DNA of 64,000 nt from Paragonimus westermani. Lineage: Eukaryota > Platyhelminthes > Trematoda > Plagiorchiida > Troglotrematidae. Both the position numbers and the translations under genes were made by a program. The notes below the pieces were generated by a model. It was given only the letters and a program-made list of their open reading frames with translations, was not told the origin of the DNA and did not search any database. Below are positions 11,437 through 22,089 of this stretch, in pieces. The stretch spans positions 26,762-90,761 of the forward strand of contig QNGE01001743.1 of NCBI GenBank assembly GCA_008508345.1, in the 5' to 3' direction. The first letter of the stretch is position 1, and each line of letters opens with the position of its first letter.

Positions 11437-11775
11437 TCAAGTTGACCATCACTCACATTTGATCGCAGCGTTCACATTCAGATAGACTTTCTAGCCTGCC
11501 TCTTTCGAAAAGAAGCACTAGACTCGAGTTTCGCTCTCATTAGAGCTCGTCAGTAGTGCATATCCTTGCCACGGCCGGGATTTGAACTNACAGGCAGTAA
11601 CTGTGTCTCCTCTCGAGACGATCGGGCAACCTGATCATTGCTCACAAGCGAGATTGGTTGAGCGTTCAGATTTGATGATTCGGTCGTGCCTAATGTGAGG
11701 TCAATGGCGCGGTGGTTAACACGGTTGCCTCATGATTGGAATGGCCGGAGTTCAAATCCCGACCGTGGTGTGTAT
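11437..11775. mobile_element. Composite SINE-like repeat with two opposed tRNA-like modules
   Basis: Two tRNA-like modules face each other. On the minus strand a B-box-like AGTTCAAATCCC (about 11579-11590, interrupted by the single ambiguous base at 11589) precedes GGATATGCAC and a hammerhead. On the plus strand an A box GGCGCGGTGGTTAAC (11706-11720) and B box GGAGTTCAAATCCC (11747-11760) are followed by CGACCGTGG, where homology ends. The left arm (from 11437) and the middle block TCGAGACGATCGGGCAA match the copy at 56858-57480 well, so this is a dispersed family. No protein is encoded. The organisation, a pol III-type promoter followed by a hammerhead, recalls the schistosome Sm-alpha satellite/SINE-like repeats, which rely on reverse transcriptase from other elements. 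Confidence 0.7.
11515..11559 (-). ncRNA. Hammerhead ribozyme, intact consensus
   Basis: The minus strand reads GCACTA (stem I), CTGACGA (core CUGANGA), GCTCT-AATG-AGAGC (five-bp stem II), GAAA, a stem III made of the palindrome ACTCGAGT, then C as the cleavage base (GUC triplet), and TAGTGC (stem I). Stem I pairs perfectly over six bp, stem II over five, and every core base matches the hammerhead consensus. Stem III is a near-loopless palindrome, which in a monomer leaves at most two pairs around UCGA. Known hammerheads of this type work better as dimers. The second copy of this repeat (56.9-57.4 kb) has lost the core in both arms, so this is the only intact version here. Confidence 0.85.
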
Positions 11776-14408
11776 ATAACTTTAAGATTTTGTTACAATA
11801 TGAACTGAACAGCACATATTACTGCGTAGTGAACTGAGCTGCAGGTGCAGTAGGTGCTCAAAGTTGCGTCTACCAACCACAACAAAATCGAACATTACTC
11901 ACTAGTAGTGTAGTCTGATCGATCACCCGCATCCCACCTATACGTTAAGGGTTACTCCAGGCGCCTTCTAGAGCTTTCACTTCACGAGTAAAAGTGGGTA
12001 ACTGAAAGTCCAGTCTATTTTAATCGTTCATTGTCCACTAGCCGTTTATGTGACCTGTATGTGAAACTTGGAATTTAAGCTGAAAACGCAAACATTACTC
12101 TTCAGCTCCTCCATGTTGACGTGTGTGCAATTAGTTCGTCAACTTCTTTTCTTTCCAGTCTTTCTTCATGAACCACACCTTCGTTCTTTGCATCAACTTG
12201 CAAGGGTGCAGCTGTTACTTATGTCACCGATTAAACTGCACACATGTTTCTCTTTGTTTGACATCAGATAAATTCAAGCAAATAGTTTCAAACATATCCT
12301 TAACTACACTGCCTAACAAACTAAGGAAGCAAACTGGATTGTTGTTTAGCTCCCATTTGGAGGAATGTTGGTTACCAAGTTACCACGAGATTACGGATGA
12401 ATATTTGTTAGAATAAAAAAGGACATGCTTTTTTGAGGCTCTTGTTGGTTTGGCACTTGGTTTCACTAGGGGTACGCGGACAATAAACTTTGTTGTTTCC
12501 CGGTACTCTCATTACAGTGAGCGTAGGCCGGGCATTGTGTGTGCTCAAACAAACGGCTCATTCTATGGGCGCTTAATTTCAATTTTGGATTGCACCAGGA
12601 CGTATAGTTGGAGTGCTGTCATGGCGAAAACTTTCTATCCCACTTTGATGACTGATCCGATTGAGGTGCACCGTACTGCAACGTGCCAGGGAACACAGCT
12701 AATTGCCAGGAGTGGGAAGGCGTCGAATCATCTGATTAGAGGAGATTGGGTAACCCATGTTCTACAGTTGTATACCACATGATACTTACCGCAACTCTTG
12801 TGACACAGTGGACTCGGAAACGCGTCAAGCAAGGAGGAACATGTTAGGATATGCCACATTTTAGACCGCTACTTGTTACCCATAAAAAATGCAGAAATCA
12901 ACAAACTAGAGGATTGATGCAGGTAAATTTTGCGAACATTAGATGACTGTAACATGGAAAGAAGTTGAATAAAACTGTTAGAAATTTTGAACTGCATTGA
13001 ATGCCTTGACGAGTGGAGTAACAATATCTTTGGGTTCAGAAATGATTGATCTATATGATTTGTGGAATCTGTAGAAACGTTAGTTCGTCAATTCTGATCA
13101 GCGTTAGATTAATGATGTAGAAATCGATGCCATTTTTGAGGAAATTGATTTTTTCACACACTAAGCCCAGCGACCACACCTGGCTGATATAATAGATTAA
13201 ACTGAGTCGAGTAACGAATTTCTGTACCATTTCTTCAAATAGTTACAATTTCATTTGTGATTTTATTTGTCACGATGAATAATATTTCCCGATAGTTCAA
13301 CGGTATCATTAAAAGAATATGTATTCATAAACTTTACAACAGTGTTTATTTATGCTGAAGTTGACGAAATGGAATCTTTGAGAACCACCTAAGTCCAGGA
13401 GATTTTTTGAAGCTATGTAAACTGTATGGCTGCTACGCCTGACTTGTTAGTTTACTGCTACTAGTTTCAAAATAGCGGTAAGTTTGTCATGGAAACTGCT
13501 GGATTTGCGACATTTTGAATACACCAGATGATTTGTGAAGCACAAACTGATACTGTTTTCAATAGTTCACTCTATGGTATATTTTTTCTGCATCCTTAAT
13601 ACATCAGACGGGAATATTCGATTCGAGTTCAATAATTTTCATCTGTTGGACATGAGCTTTGTTTTAGTTCCGTTCTACGGAGGACTGATATCCCTTTCAA
13701 TGTGACTTGTATTTCGAACATATGCCTTGAAATAAAGTCTCATTTTCAGCTGGGTGTTTTTGCAGAAAACCGGCTTAGAGATAACAAACTATCGTGTGCT
13801 GATTCACTTCATGTTTGTTGCAAGACTGTAGACACAGCTTGTCATACGCTAAAACAGCAAACACACTTGTGAACTGTCATTTAAAAACTTCATCTTATTT
13901 CTATATAAAGAAGAACTTTATGTCAGATTTTTTCCAAAGGGACGGCAGCCACCCTCTACCTCCAATTTATTATGGTTCCATAGCTAAAGTTCAGTGTTAC
14001 TTCCGCTGTGGTTTGCCTAGCCATACTAATGATATAAATGTAATTGCTGGGCGTTGTAACGAAATTAAATTTGTGCACATTCAAGAGGTGCCGAGCAATG
14101 AACTTGTGGAATCTCGGCCGAAATGTAAAGCAAATTTGCACACAAATGGACACGTCAGGTGTGTAAGTGTTCAATGCATGGAAGTGGTCAGACAGGCAAC
14201 GGGATTCCCTGATAAAAGTGACTGGCAGACCTACCGATTCGTGACAACGTTGGCGTTATAGGCCGGCTAAGCAGAAGCCGACCACAGCAGATAGGAATGA
14301 GGTGGCCGAAAATTAATTTCTGTCGTCTGTCTCAACCAATGTAAAAGTTGAAAGTAAAATCTTTCTACGTTGTAACAGTTCCTTTCTCGTAGAACTGTTC
14401 CATTTATT
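11776..14408. other. No gene recognised
   Basis: Several plus-strand frames of 60-148 codons occur (for example 12450-12782 and 13815-14261). Their composition looks random, and none has a domain, signal peptide or convincing splice pair. I do not annotate them. Confidence 0.4.
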
Positions 14409-14530
14409 GATAAACAGATTGGGAATAACACAACATTTCGAGCAAGTTGTAATACTCTACGTTTCAACCACCTCGGGTGGCCTTCCTCAGGAGTGTTGTA
14501 ATCGAAATCACCTTGACAGAGGAACAGAGG
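14409..14530 (-). repeat. PLE 3' tail with hammerhead-like conserved motif
   Basis: This lies immediately 3' of the 820-codon PLE frame. On the minus strand it reads ACTC, CTGAGGA, one extra A, a hairpin GGCCACC-CGA-GGTGGTT, GAAA, CGTA, GAGT (14494 down to 14454). The core letters match the hammerhead consensus CUGANGA...GAAA, ACTC/GAGT forms stem I, and GTA would be the cleavage triplet with an ACGT mini stem III. The unpaired A between core and stem II, also present as an extra base in the 57.9 kb copy, makes catalysis uncertain. Homology to 57885-57985 runs from about 14409 to 14502, so this is the conserved end of the element family. Confidence 0.7.
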
Positions 14531-16993
14531 TCACATGGGATTTGCCGTGGTTAGGTCAATTTGTGGTGCATCTGACCGGATTGGTCTAATCCTTTGCCCA
14601 CTAAGTGGGGGTGAGACAGATGTAGATAAGACGCGTCCGTGTCTGGTGCTGTTTATCCATCCACGCCACACTGCAGACAGGGGTTTGCTATCATTGCGAT
14701 TAACACAAGCGTGCTGTGTGTAAATGGTGAGAGCTTCAGCACAGCACCGCTCCGCATACGAAGCTAGACCCTTGTGAATCACTCGAGCTTGATCGAAACC
14801 TACGTTGTGATTTTCTGCCAGTGCATGTAGTGCGATGGCCGAATCCTTCTCTAGCCTCTGAAATTGATAGGCGTGTTTAGGAGGAAACCTTGTGTGCCTC
14901 TTGTGTTCGGCAACACGCACTTTCAGTTGTCTGCTTGTCTCTCCAATGTAGCTGGCGTTGCAGTCACCGCATTTGATTTCGTAAACGCAGTCTGTCTGGT
15001 CGCCCATAGAAATTGGATCCTTAGGGTGTGTTACCAGTCGTTCTAAGGTATTGTCTAACCGAAATACAGTCCGGATAGCGTACTCAGACAGAATGGAGCG
15101 GATTTTTTCAGATGTTTGTTCCCGATACGGTATTTGCACAGTAGATGTGAAAGTTCTGGTCGTTTTGTTCTCCTTCTTAGTGGACATGCGCTTAATTGTG
15201 TTCTCTATAAATGCGTTCGGATAGTGATTAGCGGCTAGCATTTCTTTGATATGAGAAATCTCTGTTGTTCTGGAGAGCTCAGTGGTGCAGATCTTGTTAG
15301 CTCTGTTGACGAGTGATTTGATGACTGCTCTCTTCATACCGATCGGATGGGACGAGTTGAAGTTGAGATAACGGCCAGAGTGGGTTGGTTTGCGGTACAC
15401 TGAAACCTGAAATCTCTGTTGCTCGTCAACTTTGACAAGGCAGTCTAGAAAATTCAGTGAGCGCTCATCGGTTTCAGTTTCCAATGTGAAGACTATGCCG
15501 TTGCATTTTGAGTTAAGAAACTGTAGGAATTGGTCGCGAGCAGTCTGTTTCATGACTACGAATGTGTCATCTACATACCGCCACCAAATTCGCGGAGGGC
15601 AGATAAATTCACTCATAGCTTGTGTTTCCAGGTATCCGAGGAAAAGGTTGGCTACTGCAGGTGCAACAGGGGAACCCATAGCTACACCATCGGTTTGCCT
15701 GTACAATTTTTTGTTAAATGTGAACAGGGTTGAGTGCAGACAAAGCTCAAGACCGGACAAAATTTCGGAAGGTGATAAATTAGTACGTGCACCAAGAGAA
15801 TCATCACTTTCCAATAACTGTTTAACAACATCAATGCTATGCTTTACTGGTACACTGGTGTAAAGAGAGGTCACGTCAAAACTAAGAAAAGTTTCATCAC
15901 AACCTAATGTCACGTGTCCGAGTTTGTCAACAAAATCGAAGGAGTCTTTAACGTTGCTTACCAACTTGTTCTGCAACGGTTTGATTATGCGGCTGATGAA
16001 CTTGGCCAGCTTGTAAGTTGGACTGGTGGTGTAGTCAACAATAGGTCTTATGGGTATTTCCGTTTTATGCACTTTTGGAAGGCCGTAGAAACGTGAAGGA
16101 CGGTTGCTCTTGGGATTGAGCATGAACCATGCAGACTGTCCAAGTTTTTCTTTGATACCTCGGAGGAACTTGCTAGTCTGTGCCTTGACTTTATTCAGAA
16201 GTGCGTTGGCCTTCTGCTCATTGATCTCTTCATATGGCCCAGTAGTCAAGTGCTCCAACACTTTCTTTTGATAATCTTCTTGATTTAGAATCACTGTGAT
16301 GTTGCCTTTATCGGCCTTAGTGATGTGAATCGACCGATCCTTCTTGATGAGACCAAGAGCATTCTGTTCTGCATTGGTGAGGTTCGAGACGGCTGGCTGT
16401 TGTCGTTGTAAAACGCTTGCAATTCTGAATCGTGCTTCCTCCGCAACATCTGTGGCTAGTTTGCCTAGAGCAGGTTCAATTTTGGGAATTATATCTATTG
16501 GCTCAAGTTGCTTCCGTTGGATGTTAAAATTGAGTCCTTTTTTAAGCAGGCTTATCTCGTTCATATTGAGTGGTCGCGATGAGAGATTCACAATTACGTT
16601 TTCTGAGGGTCGCTGTGCTACCGAATGTGGGACAGAAGAAATATGATTCAGTCTTCCGAAAAGTTTGTCAAACTTTCTTCTTTGGCGTTCACTCGCTTTC
16701 TTGAAAAACGTCAATTCACGCTGATTAATCAGTTCCATGACAGAGGTCCGTATGTCGTCTGGTAATACATGATGGATCAGTTCATCTAAATTGGCACAGC
16801 GAAAACGTATACACTCCAGGTGATAAGTAGTCGAGTGTACGCGTTGCCGTACGAATATACGTGAGGCTGTCAGTGCTGCACATTTCGAACGGACGCTGTT
16901 ATCCGGCGGTCTGATTAGCAGAGAAGGTGGAACCACTTTTGCGGAAAGGCAACGAACATTGAACACACGGTGGTTGTTCCATTTATTACTCAA
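14531..16993 (-). CDS. Penelope-like element reverse transcriptase with GIY-YIG endonuclease
   Basis: An uninterrupted frame of 820 codons encodes a retroelement protein that would copy element RNA and nick target DNA. The N-terminal PLE region includes FFKKASERQRRKF (about 96-108). The RT follows: ITKADKG (224-230), SRFYGLPKVHK (300-310), motif A FDVTSLYT (372-379), motif B DGVAMGSPVAPA (435-446), motif C RYVDDTF (472-478), LNFLD (513-517) and the PLE thumb VYRKPTHSGRYLNF (532-545). The GIY-YIG nuclease begins at CVYEIKCGDC (669-678) and SYIGETSR (681-688), with candidate acidic residues Glu748/Glu753. A 60-residue tail follows. The frame opens at TTG; an in-frame stop lies about 24 bases upstream and the first ATG is codon 86 (16736-16738). 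So the 5' end may be truncated, spliced, or start elsewhere. No frameshift or stop interrupts the enzyme, which suggests recent insertion or selection. Confidence 0.93.
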   Translation of the reverse strand: MSNKWNNHRVFNVRCLSAKVVPPSLLIRPPDNSVRSKCAALTASRIFVRQRVHSTTYHLECIRFRCANLDELIHHVLPDDIRTSVMELINQRELTFFKKASERQRRKFDKLFGRLNHISSVPHSVAQRPSENVIVNLSSRPLNMNEISLLKKGLNFNIQRKQLEPIDIIPKIEPALGKLATDVAEEARFRIASVLQRQQPAVSNLTNAEQNALGLIKKDRSIHITKADKGNITVILNQEDYQKKVLEHLTTGPYEEINEQKANALLNKVKAQTSKFLRGIKEKLGQSAWFMLNPKSNRPSRFYGLPKVHKTEIPIRPIVDYTTSPTYKLAKFISRIIKPLQNKLVSNVKDSFDFVDKLGHVTLGCDETFLSFDVTSLYTSVPVKHSIDVVKQLLESDDSLGARTNLSPSEILSGLELCLHSTLFTFNKKLYRQTDGVAMGSPVAPAVANLFLGYLETQAMSEFICPPRIWWRYVDDTFVVMKQTARDQFLQFLNSKCNGIVFTLETETDERSLNFLDCLVKVDEQQRFQVSVYRKPTHSGRYLNFNSSHPIGMKRAVIKSLVNRANKICTTELSRTTEISHIKEMLAANHYPNAFIENTIKRMSTKKENKTTRTFTSTVQIPYREQTSEKIRSILSEYAIRTVFRLDNTLERLVTHPKDPISMGDQTDCVYEIKCGDCNASYIGETSRQLKVRVAEHKRHTRFPPKHAYQFQRLEKDSAIALHALAENHNVGFDQARVIHKGLASYAERCCAEALTIYTQHACVNRNDSKPLSAVWRGWINSTRHGRVLSTSVSPPLSGQRIRPIRSDAPQIDLTTANPM

Positions 16994-19900
16994 TAATGTA
17001 TACTTGTATAGTTTATTTTATTCATTACCAATGCAATCCATTTGAGGTTGGGGACGACTACATTAAGAAAGGTAAGAGCTGCGTGATAATGCAGAAAACG
17101 TTATGGAGATTCATGTAAAGCAAGCAAACCCTGTCAGAAGAAAGTTCACGTGGAAAGTTTTCTAGAGTTTTAAATACTGAGGGGAAATAATTCCACCAAA
17201 ACCTCATAGTAAACTTATCTAAAACTTCCTTAGTGTTAAGAGAATCCTGAAATGCTTCTATAGTACGTATAAGAAAACAATTGATGAACACTTTTTTGGA
17301 TGATGGAGCACATATGTACCAACAAACTGACTCATTATATGATGTACATTGTTAGGAAGTGAACATAAATGAGAAGTAGATTTAGATGAAAGTAACCATA
17401 ATTCGAAGCGACTATGTTACATTATAATCAACTATATACATACAATCAGATTTCACTCGCTCACAATCAATACGCTCAGACGAACTTCTCAGACAACTAA
17501 TTTCCGAATAGAATCACTAATTTTACGTTCAATTGTTGTTGAAACTCATCACTTCTGACTAGCTCTGTCATTGCCAGTTTTATCGTTTTCAGCAACACAT
17601 TTATCACTTATGATGCTCACTTTGGCAATGTTTACTGACAGTACGACCGAATAAGCAGTAACAGTCTCGTTCACTACTATTTCCATATTATTATTGATGG
17701 GCACCTTTTCCCCCTTTCAGAGGTTTGCTGTGAAAACAAAGTGCTGAGTATGTTCGCCGAACTTTTTTACACTGAGTCAGGTTGTACCGCAATTTGGAGG
17801 AGCCAGGGCAGGATGTGATTTCCAACTAGCAAAATTGGGTGGTGACTAATTAAAAATATCACTTTGGTCAGTTGCTTTGAAACCTCCGCTGCCAATCAAG
17901 CATCCGTCAGTTAGCAAAGGGTATCAGTTAATTGTCTCCACATGAAAGTCAAACGACTGGTTGCTTAGTGCTGCATGATATGACAAAAAACAGTCCGCAA
18001 TAAACTCTGTAAATTATTCGCTACCAAAAGTAGATATCATAAATCAGAATGATCAGAGAGTTTCACACAACCACAACCCAGGTTCCAAATGGAATTCTGC
18101 CAAGTAATGGATCCATTAGCAGTCATCCTTGCAGCAGGAATAGTCAAAAAGATATTTTATTCCCTAAGTGTCATTGGTCGTCTGCAGTTTTCCCGAGCGC
18201 AACTTTCACTCTGCAATTTTTCTATTTAAACTACGATTTTTCCCGACTAAACGGTCCAAACGTGTGTTGATCTGTGACCCAGATGGTAAGATACGTCTAT
18301 TTGCCTGCAGTCAAACCTTTGGGATATGTCACTCTGATTTATGGCACTTATGTGGCACATCAAGATGGTAACATTAACATTCGTATTTTAACTGCACTAG
18401 TTTCATGGTTTTGCTTCAAACAAAAAATGATGCATCCTCGTTTCTTGCACCGTAAACGCTTGTCAAGTGAATAGGTTTCAATGCGACAGTTTATCTAGGT
18501 TATCTTTCTCAGATTTAGTTTACTTTACATGAGCCTTTCCAGATAAAACCCAAAACTGTAAATTTTCTGGTTCTTTTTTAGCCTGCCCGATAAAGTTTTA
18601 ACCGAATCCAAAAATTATTCGCATAGCCAATCAGAGACCAAACCTTACTTTAAATCAACAGGGATTTTTGCATTTGTGCTAGCTACCAATTTTCCGAAGC
18701 TATTTCGGAATGACCTCGATCCATTAACTTTGCCGCAGAAAGACCTTCATTCGAGCTGCTAAACGTTCTGGGTCTCCACTTTTCTATCCACCAGCTCTCA
18801 TATCATTTACGGTAAACTAATTTTTAAAATAATCCCGCGGTGACTTGTTGCACACTGCAGTCCATGTGTTAACCAGCGTCATAAGATATACTTCTTGGTC
18901 TGATGAATATATATTGTTCACCCCCAAAAATGCCGGAATGGTGATAAATTTATTGAAAATATACATTTCTCGCTTTGGTTTTTGTTAGTCAGATAATATG
19001 TATTTATAATAAATGTGTCGACTAATACTTACGCCACAGAAGCGTGCGATGTAGCCATCCAGTTTTTTCGAACCCAAATTACACTTTAACGATAACAAAT
19101 GTGGTCACATTCAAACTTTGTAAGGACGGACTAATAGACTATTGTTGTTCCGAATTCAAGAGCATCAAATATGAGAAGCAACAAGCATAATGTATTGGTA
19201 AAACTTAACATTTGGAAGCCTAAACGACGATCACATCGATGAATAACAATATCTGGGTTGATACTTTACATACAAAACGTCAGCACAAATCAGTTGACTA
19301 AACATCCGATTATCGGTCGAACACACTGACACTGTTCGACCAACTCACGAGATATCTATTACACCTGAACCTCTGCACAAGCGTGACACTGATATAAGTT
19401 TCATGTATTTCTAAAATCATGCTTAGAGACCTTTAAATGGCGTAAACTTCTCAAAAGCAAAGATCATACAACATATCTCCCGTTGCATTCAGGCAACCGC
19501 ACGGTCATGTAAAATTGTATGTCTCCACGGTGTCTCATTTCACTTGTTCATAAGAAAAACTCATGACAGCTGTCAACATTCTTAAGTTCATTGCGTCAGT
19601 GTCATGGAGTGGAAGTTCATCCAATCGTCCTTTAAGTGAAACTTGAGCATACCACTGTAGCCTTGCACTCGGCTTTCTTACGATCGACGGTCTCAAAAGA
19701 ATTACGTAATATTTATTGGGAAACAAATCGCGAGTTATTATTTTTCGACAATTCCGTTTTTAAAAATTGAACAACGAAGTCCGTCTGAGTTCTTCCATAT
19801 GCTCCAGCGTTGCAGCGTACTGCAGTTCTCTCTGAACAACACTAGGTAAATTTATTCTCAGGTTTCACTGTCAGGGTTTCACTGATAGCTTTCGCTATCC

Positions 19901-22089
19901 CTCGTTTAAGCTTTATCCTTCATCTGTCGTCAAACGAAACAGATGGTATTTTTACCAAGTTTTTGCACAAAGATGCGTTAATTATTTGTCAGCTCTGAGA
20001 ATCCATCGGTCTTCCCTGCTCATACTTCTTGTTCACGCCTGTCTTACTTGCCCATTGCCTCATACGTAAGCGACAAGCTGCGTTGTACGGAAGAATTGTT
20101 CATATACGTCAGTGTAAAAGGTGGCAGTAACAACCGGTGTCTAACACACTAGACAGTGTACGAATGGCCTTTCGAGAGAAATTGCGGCGCAATCACAGTA
20201 AAGCCAAATTTGAGACTTTTTCCGTCATTCTAATTGTGGTGTATGCCATCATCAGAAGCGGCATACGATAGAAGTTGGCCGATTAGGGCCCAATGTCAGT
20301 GATTACATGAACAATGGTAGTAACCAAAACCATTCAACAATTATAGCACAAGCTTTTAAAACAAGGTAAGGTTATCACAGCAAGAATCAGTTGAAAAGCC
20401 AATCCTTGTCATAATTTGGAAGAGACAAAATCGTAAACGGTCTAGAAAGTTGGAATCACTTACTGAGTAAATCTCTCTCCATGAATTTGGCAACGGCAAT
20501 TCTAGGGACTGATGAGTTTGATGTGGCTACACGGTTCCGATCTTGATGAGCCGATGGTGATCGTTCGAACCATATGCAACAGTTTTCCTGAGGCATGTTC
20601 TATGTACCGGTCGTGGTTTGGAAACAATTAGAGGCGAAGTTTACCTACAACTATGTGAATTCTGCTTATCAGGCGACCGAAAACTTCATTAGCACCGGAT
20701 TTGACGTCAACTGTGCTACAGGATTCCAGTGGTGCTTAGTAATGCGCTTAAATTATCTCGTTTCTTTTTATGGACATTTCGCTAAAACATATATAAGTGC
20801 ATTGTCACAGATTGCATCGTTTGGATTTAGGAGGTGGTCTGTCGGTTTCTGTATATTTCGATAAATATTTCCTTAGTAATTATAATTTTTCACCTCCCCT
20901 ATAGCAGGCTCTTAGGGTGCTTGATTTTGAAACGATATGGATCATAGGTAAATTCATTTTATCTTCCACATGCCAAACAATAACGGTTTTGAGGCAACTG
21001 CCTCTTTTTCTACGTACCAAGATAAATTCCCTTTGAAGCTTACTTGAACTGCCAATCGCTGTTTCGATTCTGCAGCTGGTTCAGTGATTTTTCTTCTCAG
21101 TATTCAGGATCAGCTTTCAGTAAGATATACACAGTCCATTTTACGTGGTCTCGAATATTACACTCCTTGTTTCGATCTTTAGTTACTCCATGGTTACAGT
21201 AAGAAGTTCACAGCTCCTACATTTCGATTAACTTCTGTTTCAAAGGTAGATTTGGTAAACAGGTTAGAAACTGTTGTACTATACACAGTAGACTGGATGT
21301 TGAATCACAAGGAACAAAAGGACTATCCACAAGCTGTTTGCCATTAACTGAATTGCGAACACTTTCAATAATCAGTCCTTTTTTGACTTTAGTCTTGAAG
21401 ATATTTGCGAGGAGAAAGTTTTTTGTTTTGTTGCTGTACCTGTTATTTTTTTGGAGTGGAGTCATTCCAGCTATTGTCAACTCACCACTAATGCATGTAT
21501 AAATCTGACACAGGTGAGAGTATTCATGGATGAAACGGTCAGAAGTGGTCGGTGAAGACCGAAATTTGTAAAAGAGAACAAGACACACCAAGAACTCTGA
21601 GTTGAACTAAGAAGTCAGTAGCGAAAAAATTATTCCACACACACTCTTTAACCTTTACTTTAAACCGGCAATATTTCTGAGAATCTTGCTTCACACTTTT
21701 TCCCACCCACATAATATTTGCCTAATGGTTCATTTCTGCTGTAACTCTGTCTGGTCTCAACGCTGTTTGCTACTGTTCAGCTTGTATGACCTGTTCATTA
21801 TTGCCGTTAACATTCCCAACTGTAATCCATGCTCATGGATAATGTGAATGGGGCCACCGCTGATGCTGACAGTAATCCAGAGCAACGCTTCTTCAGTTTG
21901 CTTAACAGTTTATTTTTGGTTTGTCGGATCAAGTCGGAAACTATATCCGAACCACATCGCAGGAAACTAGATCGAATACGCTCCAGTACCTGCAAAATTC
22001 ACTAACTCATGGGTGGATATCAGCCTTTACCACAAGTAATATGGAAAAGATTCACAGTTTATCCTCTACTTCCATCATCGAAGCTTGAA
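16994..22089. other. No gene recognised
   Basis: No pseudo-LTR or copy of the 3' tail motif was seen upstream (high-coordinate side) of the 820-codon PLE, so its 5' boundary is undefined. The remainder is AT-rich with frames under 125 codons. The minus-strand frame 21217-21591 contains a donor-like GTGAGT but no recognisable product. Confidence 0.4.

Noticed and set aside
13815..14261. 148-codon plus-strand ORF beside the intact PLE
   Set aside because: Composition looks random, it does not belong to the element's strand, and it has no homology I can recognise.
14535..16646. Plus-strand ORFs opposite the PLE protein
   Set aside because: They are reverse-strand shadows of a long, clearly coding minus-strand frame.
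20505..20560. CTGATGAG near 20.51 kb (plus), and similar octamers at 11.41, 45.02 and 55.06 kb
   Set aside because: None is followed at a suitable distance by GAAA with a pairing stem.
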